Shown piece after piece: positions 15,901 to 21,015 of a DNA stretch of 28,725 bases. The DNA is taken from positions 1 to 28,725 of the forward strand of contig JADHWR010000007.1 of NCBI GenBank assembly GCA_016783355.1, in the 5' to 3' direction. How positions within the stretch are numbered: the stretch's first letter is position 1; each line of letters starts with the position of its first letter. The notes beneath the pieces are model-generated. The model did not search any database. It had not been told where the DNA came from and worked only from the letters and a program-made list of their open reading frames with translations. The stretch is from Candidatus Omnitrophota bacterium (lineage in GTDB: Bacteria > Omnitrophota > Gorgyraeia > Gygaellales > JAHJCI01). The translations under genes and the position numbers were made by a program.

Positions 15901-15966
15901 CCCTGCGGTGCGATTGATCCAACAACCGCAAGGCCAATAAAATATAAGAAGTGTCATGGAAGATAA
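12946..15966 (+). CDS. secA: Preprotein translocase ATPase SecA
   Basis: 1006 residues. SecA drives preproteins through SecYEG. Nucleotide-binding domain 1 has Walker A ATGEGKT (161-167) and Walker B DEVD (267-270). Further signatures are TYGTNNEFGFDYLRDNM, GTITIDKSERLS, NMAGRGTDILLGGNP and RRIDHQLRGRAGRQGDPGSS. The helical wing/scaffold region follows (about 660-900). The C-terminal zinc motif is NDPCPCG...KYKKCHGR with a 15-residue gap between CxC and CH, instead of the usual 8. The N-terminal helix is followed by an extra stretch of about 25 residues (RRYPNVNIVLHPDMPLSSIN region) before the usual VDAVNKLEP. Residues about 936-946 in the C-terminal linker come from a palindromic insertion. 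No Shine-Dalgarno is evident. Confidence 0.97.
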   Translation: MLSFIKKTILTKKQNLIKRRYPNVNIVLHPDMPLSSINKMVELAGIVDAVNKLEPKMKSLSDEDLRKGNEEFCEHILRKSEQHQSEIKQLEERLSSVAIPQEKEKIKERLKSTRNKIFAEILVEVFAVVREVSRRTIGMRHFDVQIAGGVMLHEGRIVEMATGEGKTLVATLPVCLNTLLKRGVHVVTVNDYLARRDAEWMGPIYEFLGLSVGVIQHDLDDQARKNAYACDITYGTNNEFGFDYLRDNMKYSREDLVQRPFFYAIADEVDSILIDEARTPLIISGPAEESTEKYYTAEKISRTLKGRRITEKDEIDAKYKGEDLSKGFDYVADEKNKTTALTEDGEVKVARAFGVEDLHSMATIEYRHHIIAALRAKEFFVSDVDYVIKDGQVIIVDEFTGRLMPGRRWSDGLHQAVEAKEGLRIERENQTLATITFQNYFRMYEKLAGMTGTAFSEAQEFKAIYQLDVVVIPTNRPLIRTRYPDCVYKTEKDKFNAVVEEIAVLYNQGRPVLVGTITIDKSERLSEMLKRRGILHQVLNAKYHELEAQIIAQAGRYKAITIATNMAGRGTDILLGGNPEYMTKNLLTSKKLSIDDPNYEQEYTKTLERFKKESEEEHQKVINLGGLHVLGTERHEARRIDHQLRGRAGRQGDPGSSRFYVSLSDDLMRLFGSDRLIGIMDKLGLEEGQVIEHPWVSRSIEVAQRRVEEHNFEIRKQVLEYDNVMNKQREVIYTQRRQILEGTSLSEQILEMMRAVIDDCCENYLTREGQESYDLIGLQNTLYLKFGVTIDKEDLSGLSLPSTQTIKDKSSHELPEIIFKILSEAYTQKGEAIGVQAMQHFERMVLLQIIDTKWKDHLYAMDDLREGIGLRAIGQRDPLIEYKREAFMMLDQMITAIQEDAIEMLFKIQPVASERIRGVFRPAAQELLHPETSRFHPVRNKISNGVQRSPEQPINEAPQGLGLGQSISAASAKKTYPKVGRNDPCPCGAIDPTTARPIKYKKCHGR
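15752..15782. repeat. Palindromic insertion inside secA (family E)
   Basis: Perfect 13-bp arms ACCCCGTTAGAAA (15752-15764) and TTTCTAACGGGGT (15770-15782), loop TAAAA. It is read as HPVRNKISNGVQ in the flexible linker before the zinc domain. The right arm matches the one at the start of the wzt-like gene (25595-25608) and is read in the same frame (KI[SC]NGV). Confidence 0.9.
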
Positions 15967-15968
15967 AT

Positions 15969-16190
15969 ATGCCAATATATGAATATCAATGTAGCCAATG
16001 TAAGGTTAAATTTGAATTATTAATTAGAACTAATCAGGAAAGGGTGATTTGTCCTCATTGCCATTCTCCAAAGATTACCCGCTTATTTTCTGTATTTGCT
16101 CATTTTTCTAAAGATACCCAAGGTAATATTACCTCAAATTCGAGTTGTAGTTCTTGCGTAAGCCATAATTGCTCAACCTGTGCGAGATGA
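15969..16190 (+). CDS. FmdB/zinc-ribbon family small protein
   Basis: 73 residues from the ATG at 15969; six codons of upstream frame overlap secA. MPIYEYQCSQCKVKFELLIR is the hallmark start of FmdB-type regulatory zinc ribbons. The first CxxC (CSQC) and the second (CPHCHS) form the ribbon, and the tail is rich in Ser and Cys (SSCSSCVSHNCSTC), as in many family members. The family's role is not well defined; members were first described beside formamidase genes as putative regulators. The ATG lies two bases after the secA stop, and its own stop overlaps the lnt start (ATGA), so it is embedded in a secA-lnt operon. Confidence 0.85.
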   Translation: MPIYEYQCSQCKVKFELLIRTNQERVICPHCHSPKITRLFSVFAHFSKDTQGNITSNSSCSSCVSHNCSTCAR

Positions 16191-17878
16191 AATCCGTCTG
16201 TCTGTTGGCCGATTTATCCGTTTGCCCGTTAAAAATCAGAGATTATGTCCTTTGTATTCTTTCTCCAGCCCTGCTGATCCTTTCCTTTCCTAAATTTAAT
16301 CTTTGGATTCTGGCTTGGACTGGATTCATTCCTTTATTTTTTATTCTTCAGAATAAATCGAAGCTCAAGGCATTTTTAGTTTCTTATCTTGTTGGGATTA
16401 TTTTTTGGTTGGGGGTTATTTATTGGTTGGTACATGTAACTTTTGTTGGTATGATTTTGCTTGTTGTATATTTGGCATTATATTTCGGCGTATTCGGCCT
16501 TATAATTACTCGATACTCGATACTCGATACTCGATACTCGATATTTTTCGTTCCTTCTATTTGGGTTTTACTCGAATATTTACGGAGTCACCTGTTTACT
16601 GGTTTTGGTTGGGCATTAATGGGCTATTCTCAGTATCTTAATTTGCCAATAATTCAGATTGCTAATGTCACCGGGGCCTGGGGTATCTCATTTTTGGTAA
16701 TGATGATGAATGTGTTTATCTATTCGATATTCGATACTCGATACTCAATACTCGTTAAAAAGCAAAAATCCACATTCTCCATTATTCCTTACGCCTTGCC
16801 TCTGGCTTTGTTATTTTTATCTTTAGGCTACGGTTTTTACAAATTACATCGAGCATCGAGTATCGAGGATCAAGCATCAATTAAGGTTTCCGTTGTTCAG
16901 GCCAATATTGCCCAGTCAATAAAATGGCAGGAATACGCCAAGGGTCAAATATGGCAACAGTTTTTTTCTCTTAGCCAAAGGGGTCTTAAGGACGGTCCGG
17001 ATTTAATGATCTGGCCAGAGGCAGCCTTGCCGGAGATACTGGAGAAAGAAACATACCTTAAAGAGAATTTAAAAGCATTTGTTGGCAATATCCAAATTCC
17101 CCTTTTGGTGGGGGCAGTTAGCTTAGACGGAGATAGTTATTACAATAGTGCAGTCCTTATTTCTGGGCAGGATGAATTTATTCAGCGTTATGATAAATTA
17201 CACCTCGTGCCTTTTGGTGAATACATACCCCTGCAAAGGATATTTGGCTTCCTAGAGACGGTTGTTCCTATCGGTAATTTTATCCCTGGCGAGGAATACA
17301 CAGTTTTTTCTTTGAATACACAAATCACCGGTTCATTATCTCGTTATCCTGTTGGTCCGTTGGTCCGTTTAACAGGTAATCGTCAAGCAGTTAATGGGCA
17401 GGCGAGATTTTCTGTTCTTATTTGCTTTGAAGATATCTTTCCTGAGATTGCTCGCCAGTTTGTTAAGAAGGGGGCTGATTTTTTGGTTAATATTACCAAT
17501 GACGCTTGGTTTTTTGATACCTCCAGTCCCTATCAACATCTATCGGCATCGGTCTTTCGGGCGATAGAGAATGACGTTTATTTAGTACGTGCTGCTAATA
17601 CAGGAATATCTGGATTTATTACGCCCGAGGGTCGTGTTTATCCTTTGATTGACCATGATTCAGGCAAGCAAACCTTTATCAGCGGTTATAAAACCAAGGA
17701 TATTTTTCTTAAACTCGACCAAGACAGCGTTTATACACAATGGGGAGATTGGTTTATTCTGCTTTGTGGGATAATTGTGTTGTGTGGTATTATTAGGGTT
17801 AAATTCCCCACGTACCCTTCTTCTACGAAGAGGCTTTCCGTAGCAGAGGGTACGCGCGGGGTTCATAAGGGGGGGTAG
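16187..17878 (+). CDS. lnt: Apolipoprotein N-acyltransferase
   Basis: 563 residues from the ATG at 16187, which overlaps the previous stop; longer than the usual roughly 510. Lnt adds the third acyl chain to lipoproteins at the periplasmic face of the inner membrane. N-terminal membrane helices (about 15-230) precede a nitrilase-fold domain with the catalytic triad E278 (IWPEAALPE), K337 (YDKLHLVPFGEYIP) and C413 (VLICFEDIFPE). A last membrane helix lies at about 520-540. Three 7-base repeat arrays, one 8-base array and a C-terminal hairpin are embedded and explain the extra length. The ITNDAWFFDTSSPYQH segment is typical. Substrates here would include the LptE-like lipoprotein. Confidence 0.95.
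   Translation: MKSVCLLADLSVCPLKIRDYVLCILSPALLILSFPKFNLWILAWTGFIPLFFILQNKSKLKAFLVSYLVGIIFWLGVIYWLVHVTFVGMILLVVYLALYFGVFGLIITRYSILDTRYSIFFVPSIWVLLEYLRSHLFTGFGWALMGYSQYLNLPIIQIANVTGAWGISFLVMMMNVFIYSIFDTRYSILVKKQKSTFSIIPYALPLALLFLSLGYGFYKLHRASSIEDQASIKVSVVQANIAQSIKWQEYAKGQIWQQFFSLSQRGLKDGPDLMIWPEAALPEILEKETYLKENLKAFVGNIQIPLLVGAVSLDGDSYYNSAVLISGQDEFIQRYDKLHLVPFGEYIPLQRIFGFLETVVPIGNFIPGEEYTVFSLNTQITGSLSRYPVGPLVRLTGNRQAVNGQARFSVLICFEDIFPEIARQFVKKGADFLVNITNDAWFFDTSSPYQHLSASVFRAIENDVYLVRAANTGISGFITPEGRVYPLIDHDSGKQTFISGYKTKDIFLKLDQDSVYTQWGDWFILLCGIIVLCGIIRVKFPTYPSSTKRLSVAEGTRGVHKGG
16509..16543. repeat. 7-base tandem array CTCGATA x5 inside lnt (family G)
   Basis: Five exact copies of CTCGATA. Three units make 21 bases, so the array reads as a 7-residue peptide repeat (TRYSILDTRYSI). 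It sits between membrane helices of Lnt at residues about 108-120. Confidence 0.9.
16721..16754. repeat. Second 7-base array inside lnt (family G)
   Basis: TATTCGA twice, TACTCGA, TACTCAA and TACTCG: nearly five copies of the same 7-base unit with drift. It encodes YSIFDTRYSIL in the same frame as the first array, at residues about 179-190. Confidence 0.85.
16848..16882. repeat. Third 7-base array inside lnt, inverted orientation
   Basis: ATCGAGC, ATCGAGT, ATCGAGG, ATCAAGC, ATCAATT: five copies of the reverse complement of the same unit, decaying toward the right. It can pair with the other two arrays. It encodes HRASSIEDQASI, at the boundary between the membrane domain and the nitrilase domain. 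Confidence 0.82.
17342..17376. repeat. 8-base periodic insertion inside lnt (family F)
   Basis: CGTTATCC, TGTTGGTC, CGTTGGTC and CGTTTAAC follow in 8-base register, and CCTGTT (17348-17353) pairs with AACAGG (17371-17376). It is read as LSRYPVGPLVRLTG. LSRYPV is also encoded, in the same frame, by the CGTTATCC array at the lptE start. It lies shortly before the catalytic cysteine region. Confidence 0.78.
17806..17861. repeat. Hairpin forming the lnt C-terminus
   Basis: CCCC..GTACCCT (17806 on) pairs with AGGGTAC..GGGG (to 17861), with an inner CTACG/CGTAG stem. It encodes the last roughly 22 hydrophilic residues of Lnt, beyond the final membrane helix. Confidence 0.75.
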
Positions 17879-17880
17879 AG

Positions 17881-18393
17881 ATGCCTGAGTTGAAAGTAAT
17901 CAAGATTCGGAAGCCAAGGGATGTAAATTTAATTTTGGGACAAAGTCACTTTATTAAAACAGCGGAGGACTTATACGAGGTTTTAATAACTGCTACCTCC
18001 GGAATAAAATTTGGTCTTGCTTTTTGTGAATCATCAGGTGCTTGTCGCGTGCGTTCTGAAGGTAATGATGAGGAACTAAAAAAGCTTGCTCAAGACAATG
18101 CCTTGCAAATTGGAGCCGGACACAGTTTTATTATATTTTTGCGCAACGCCTACCCAATTAATGTGTTGAATGCGATTAAGAATATCCCTGAGGTATGCCG
18201 GATTTTTTGTGCTTCGGCAAATCCGGTTGAAGTTATCGTGGCCCAGACAGAGTTGGGGCAGGGGATTTTAGGGGTAATTGATGGCTCTTCGCCCAAGGGT
18301 CTGGAGGCTTCTGAGGATATTGCCTGGCGTCGAGATTTCTTGCGCAAGATTGGATATAAGTTAAGTGAGGTCCAAACTTACGGAACGAAGTGA
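17881..18393 (+). CDS. Adenosine-specific kinase family protein (DUF355-like)
   Basis: 170 residues matching a compact family annotated as adenosine-specific kinase (Pfam adenosine_kin, formerly DUF355), mainly archaeal and scattered in bacteria. Recognised segments are TAEDLYEVLITATSGIKFGLAFCESSG, GAGHSFIIFLRNAYPINVLNAIKNIPEV, FCASANPVEVIVAQTELGQGILGVIDG and the C-terminal DIAWRRDFLRKIGYK. The family label rests on structural work with an archaeal member; the physiological role in bacteria is not settled. It starts two bases after the lnt stop. The last residues (VQTYGTK) and the stop are contributed by a family A repeat, so the ancestral C-terminus was probably near RKIGYKL. Confidence 0.85.
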   Translation: MPELKVIKIRKPRDVNLILGQSHFIKTAEDLYEVLITATSGIKFGLAFCESSGACRVRSEGNDEELKKLAQDNALQIGAGHSFIIFLRNAYPINVLNAIKNIPEVCRIFCASANPVEVIVAQTELGQGILGVIDGSSPKGLEASEDIAWRRDFLRKIGYKLSEVQTYGTK

Positions 18394-18637
18394 ACATAAT
18401 CCTTCGATAAGTGGTTCGACAAGTGGTTCGACAGGCGGTTCGACAGGCTCACCGCCCCTCGAACCGTCCCGAGCAAAATCGAGGGGCTCACCATCCTTCG
18501 AATCATCCTGAGTTTGTCGAAGGACGTAAGTTATTTGTCCGAGCTTACCCTTGACATCAAAGATGTCAAGGGTAAGCTCGCAGATAGCTTCGTTTACGAC
18601 TTACGTCGCTTTGCTCCATAAGTTATGTCGTCATTTA
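18374..18637. repeat. Nested repeats: family C inside a family A element, then family B and another A
   Basis: AACTTACG (18375-18382) and CGTAAGTT (18525-18532) are the two halves of one family A palindrome. Between them lie three 12-base direct repeats G(T/C)GGTTCGACA(A/G) (18411-18446), the hairpin CCCCTCGA/TCGAGGGG (18455-18486) and CCTTCGAATCATCCTGAG...TCGAAGGA of family C. A family B palindrome with perfect 19-bp arms follows (18540-18558 and 18562-18580, loop AAA). A second family A element ends at TATGTCGTCATTT (to about 18637). No gene is seen. Confidence 0.88.
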
Positions 18638-18645
18638 ATTTTTAC

Positions 18646-18673
18646 TTGCAAATCTTAGGTCTTTTGTTATAAT
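18646..18673 (+). promoter_or_regulatory. Promoter abutting the acyltransferase start (leaderless candidate)
   Basis: TTGCAA (18646-18651), a 16-base spacer and a perfect TATAAT (18668-18673). Only six bases separate TATAAT from the ATG at 18680, so transcription would start at or next to the A of ATG. No Shine-Dalgarno is present. Confidence 0.65.
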
Positions 18674-18679
18674 CCAAAG

Positions 18680-19606
18680 ATGGACTTGAAGAAACTAAGA
18701 AAAACAAGTGGTCGTTTTTTTGGTTGGCTAGCCTTGCTGATTTGTTCTTTGATAATTAGGTTCTTGCCTACACAATGCCTTTATGGATTCGCAAAAATTT
18801 TGACCAAAATTGGATTTCTAGCTGTGATTAAACAAAGAACGATTGCCCTGGAGAGTTTATCGGTTGCTTTTGGGCGAGAGAAGTCTGCTCAGGAATTAAA
18901 GAAGATTACTAAGGATTGTTTTGCCTTTTTGGCCAGATCAGGCGTGGAGATAATTTTTTTCATGAGAAAGCCCCAAATGCTAAGGAATAAAGTAGTCATG
19001 CAAAATAAGCATATACTGGATGGGGCTCTTTCTAAAGGAAGAGGGGTAATCCTGGTGAGTGGGCATTTCGGCAATTTCCCCCTGGCCATGTTAAGATTGA
19101 GGCTTGAGGGTTATTCAGTGGGTGGAATTATGCGTCATATGCGTGACCAGCGAGTAGAAAGGATGTTTGCTAAGCTAAGAGATAGTTTTGGATTAAGGAC
19201 AATATACAGTCAACCACGCAAGGCCTGCGTAGACATAACAATTAGGGCCTTAAAAAATAATGAAATAGTTTGTATTCAATTGGACCAAAACTTTGGCACT
19301 GCCGGTGTCTTTGTTGACTTTTTTGGTCAGAAGGCAGCCACAGCCACCGGGCCAGTAGTACTTGCCTTACGTACAAAGGCAGCGCTCCTGCCGTGTTTTA
19401 TTATTAGAGAAGAAGATAACACGCATAGGATTATTTTTGAGCAGGAATTTGATCTGAGACAAGAGGATAGCTTTAATAAAACAGTCCTGCTCAATATACA
19501 GAGGCTTACGGGAATAATTGAGGACTATATTAGGCGTTATCCTGCTCATTGGGGTTGGATTCATCGTCGGTGGAAGACAAAGCCGAAGGAAGATGTTGCA
19601 TTGTAG
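18680..19606 (+). CDS. LpxL/HtrB-type lysophospholipid acyltransferase (LPLAT)
   Basis: 308 residues with one N-terminal membrane helix (about 15-32), matching the bacterial lipid A late acyltransferase family (Pfam Lip_A_acyltrans). Those enzymes add secondary acyl chains to Kdo-lipid A on the cytoplasmic face of the inner membrane. The motif SGHFGNFPLAML corresponds to the HxxxxE/D catalytic motif, but the acidic position five residues after H129 is P134. Further family segments are IYSQPRKACVDITIRALKNNEIVCIQLDQNFG and GVFVDFFGQKAATATGPVVLALRTKA. The last part (YIRRYPAHWGWIHRRWK) is the typical C-terminal motif. The exact acceptor is uncertain. It appears to be driven by its own promoter. 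Confidence 0.88.
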   Translation: MDLKKLRKTSGRFFGWLALLICSLIIRFLPTQCLYGFAKILTKIGFLAVIKQRTIALESLSVAFGREKSAQELKKITKDCFAFLARSGVEIIFFMRKPQMLRNKVVMQNKHILDGALSKGRGVILVSGHFGNFPLAMLRLRLEGYSVGGIMRHMRDQRVERMFAKLRDSFGLRTIYSQPRKACVDITIRALKNNEIVCIQLDQNFGTAGVFVDFFGQKAATATGPVVLALRTKAALLPCFIIREEDNTHRIIFEQEFDLRQEDSFNKTVLLNIQRLTGIIEDYIRRYPAHWGWIHRRWKTKPKEDVAL

Positions 19607-19647
19607 CCTTGCTTAACATAGATGGGAAATAGTTAATCTTATCGTTT

Positions 19648-19807
19648 CGGAATTTGAATAAAACAAATTCCGACCACCCTTTGCCTTTTTAAGTCAAAGG
19701 GCCGGACTGCGATAGGCACACTTGGTGATACGACCTAACCCTTGAGATCTATGAGGTCAAGGGTTGTCCGAAGGAAGACAGTGCAGGAACGTAAGTGAGT
19801 GCCTATC
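19648..19807. repeat. Inverted repeats upstream of the small membrane protein gene
   Basis: CGGAATTTG/CAAATTCCG (9-bp arms, 19648-19672), CCCTTTG/CAAAGGG (19677-19701), and an outer pair GATAGGCAC (19711-19719)/GTGCCTATC (19799-19807) that encloses a diverged family B palindrome (AACCCTTGA 19737-19745 with TCAAGGGTT 19757-19765). The 230-base gap has no other recognisable content. Confidence 0.8.
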
Positions 19808-19839
19808 TGGTTTAACTACTTAAGATAGGGAGGTGAAAG

Positions 19840-20052
19840 ATGGCCGAAGAGGTAAAACAAGAAGAAAAGAAGGTAGATACCAAGAAAGTAATTGCCACTA
19901 TATTAAAGGTAATCTTGGGCTTGGTGTTGCTTGTTTTAGGTATCTTAGCAATAATTACCTGGCACAGACATCTATTGCTTGTAATTCGTGGTTGCATTGG
20001 ATTATTTTTAATATTAGCAGCGGTTATTACATTTGCAGTTGCTAAGGAATAA
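19840..20052 (+). CDS. Small two-helix membrane protein of unknown function
   Basis: 70 residues. A very clear ribosome-binding site, GGGAGGTG, precedes the ATG. A charged N-terminus (about 1-18, rich in E and K) is followed by two hydrophobic helices at about 20-40 and 45-66, joined by the short WHRH turn. I do not recognise a named family. It is monocistronic: a repeat region lies upstream and a strong terminator begins eight bases after the stop. The strong initiation signal and dedicated terminator suggest high or independent expression. A role in the envelope is possible but not shown by the sequence. Confidence 0.75.
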   Translation: MAEEVKQEEKKVDTKKVIATILKVILGLVLLVLGILAIITWHRHLLLVIRGCIGLFLILAAVITFAVAKE

Positions 20053-20059
20053 AACACAA

Positions 20060-20097
20060 CCCCCATCACTTTCTGAGGATTAAGAAGGTGGTGGGGG
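20060..20097 (+). terminator. Rho-independent terminator after the small membrane protein gene
   Basis: CCCCCATCACTTTCT (20060-20074) pairs over 15 bp with AGAAGGTGGTGGGGG (20083-20097), with two G-U pairs and an 8-base loop. It is followed by ATCTTTATTTGTTT. It is the clearest terminator in the window. Confidence 0.85.
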
Positions 20098-20151
20098 ATC
20101 TTTATTTGTTTAGTAGTTTTTCCTGTGTTTTTGTTTATTTGGTTGAATTTT

Positions 20152-20268
20152 ACCCTTGACATCTTTGATGTCAAGGGTTTCCCGCATGCGCACTTTGTGC
20201 TTTGCGGGATCCCGCCGAAGAGATGACGAAGGCGGGACAATTCGACCTTGACATCTTTGATGTCAAGG
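20152..20268. repeat. Two family B palindromes flanking two other hairpins, upstream of the DUF502 gene
   Basis: Family B at 20152-20178 (12-bp arms, loop TTT) and at 20246-20268 (10-bp arms, loop TTT). Between them lie CCCGCA...TGCGGG and TCCCGCC...GGCGGGA. The two family B copies are in tandem, as if the middle hairpins had inserted between them or been captured. The second copy ends 11 bases before the DUF502 ATG. Confidence 0.88.
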
Positions 20269-20279
20269 ACTGATTAAAT

Positions 20280-20900
20280 ATGTTTACTTATATAAAAAGA
20301 AATTTTATTACCGGGATTTTGGTTACTTTTCCTCTATTGCTTACTGTTTATATTCTGGTAGTTATCTTTCAGTTTGCTGATGGTATTCTCGGTAAATTCA
20401 TCAATACCCACTTAAGCAGATTCCTTGGTTTTTATATCCCTGGTTTAGGTTTAATTTTATTTTTGATCATTGTATTTTTTGTAGGTTTTTTAACCACACA
20501 TTTTTTAGGAAGGAGGTTATATTTTATATTAGATAAGGCCCTAAAGCGTTTTCCCTTAATTCGACATATTTATCCTTCCATAAAACAGATCATTGAATTT
20601 CTATTTGCCTCTCAACACCAGAGGTTTAAGAGAGTAGTTTTAGTAGAGTATCCCCGGACCGGTATTCGGTCAATAGGTTTTATTACTAATCAGGGTTTCG
20701 AGGAGGCAAGGGAGAAGACTAAGCAAGACCTCTTGAGCATTTTTATTCCTTCTAGTCCTGGTCCATTAACCGGTTTTTTTATTCTTGTTCCCCGCCAAGA
20801 AGTAATATTTTTAGATATTCCTGTTGAAGATGCAATAAAATTAATTGTCTCAGGAGGTTTGCTTAATCCAGTTTTGCCTACTAAAAGCCTTTCTGAATAA
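20280..20900 (+). CDS. DUF502 family membrane protein
   Basis: 206 residues. MFTYIKRNFITGILVTFPLLLTVYILV and a second hydrophobic helix (about 55-78) are followed by a soluble part. The family signatures are ALKRFPLIRHIYPSIKQIIEFL, VVLVEYPRTGIRSIGFITNQ, FIPSSPGPLTGFFILVPRQEV and EDAIKLIVSGGLL. DUF502 proteins are common inner-membrane proteins of unknown function in bacteria and plants. The length is normal for the family. No Shine-Dalgarno precedes the ATG. Confidence 0.92.
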   Translation: MFTYIKRNFITGILVTFPLLLTVYILVVIFQFADGILGKFINTHLSRFLGFYIPGLGLILFLIIVFFVGFLTTHFLGRRLYFILDKALKRFPLIRHIYPSIKQIIEFLFASQHQRFKRVVLVEYPRTGIRSIGFITNQGFEEAREKTKQDLLSIFIPSSPGPLTGFFILVPRQEVIFLDIPVEDAIKLIVSGGLLNPVLPTKSLSE

Positions 20901-20983
20901 GCCTCAAATTTTTTGATGAAACGGGATCTTGCGATCCGCAGTTGAAATGATTATAGCGAGATAGAACCTCCCCCTAAAAAGGA

Positions 20984-21012
20984 TTGAACTTTCCCAAAAT
21001 TAAAGTTATAAT
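20984..21012 (+). promoter_or_regulatory. Strong promoter-like sequence directly before the GT4 start
   Basis: TTGAAC (20984-20989), 17 bases, TATAAT (21007-21012). Only three bases separate it from the ATG at 21016, so transcription would begin at or just inside the first codon. If it is real, the mRNA is leaderless or translation starts elsewhere. It marks the likely start of the polysaccharide locus. Confidence 0.6.
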
Positions 21013-21015
21013 AAA

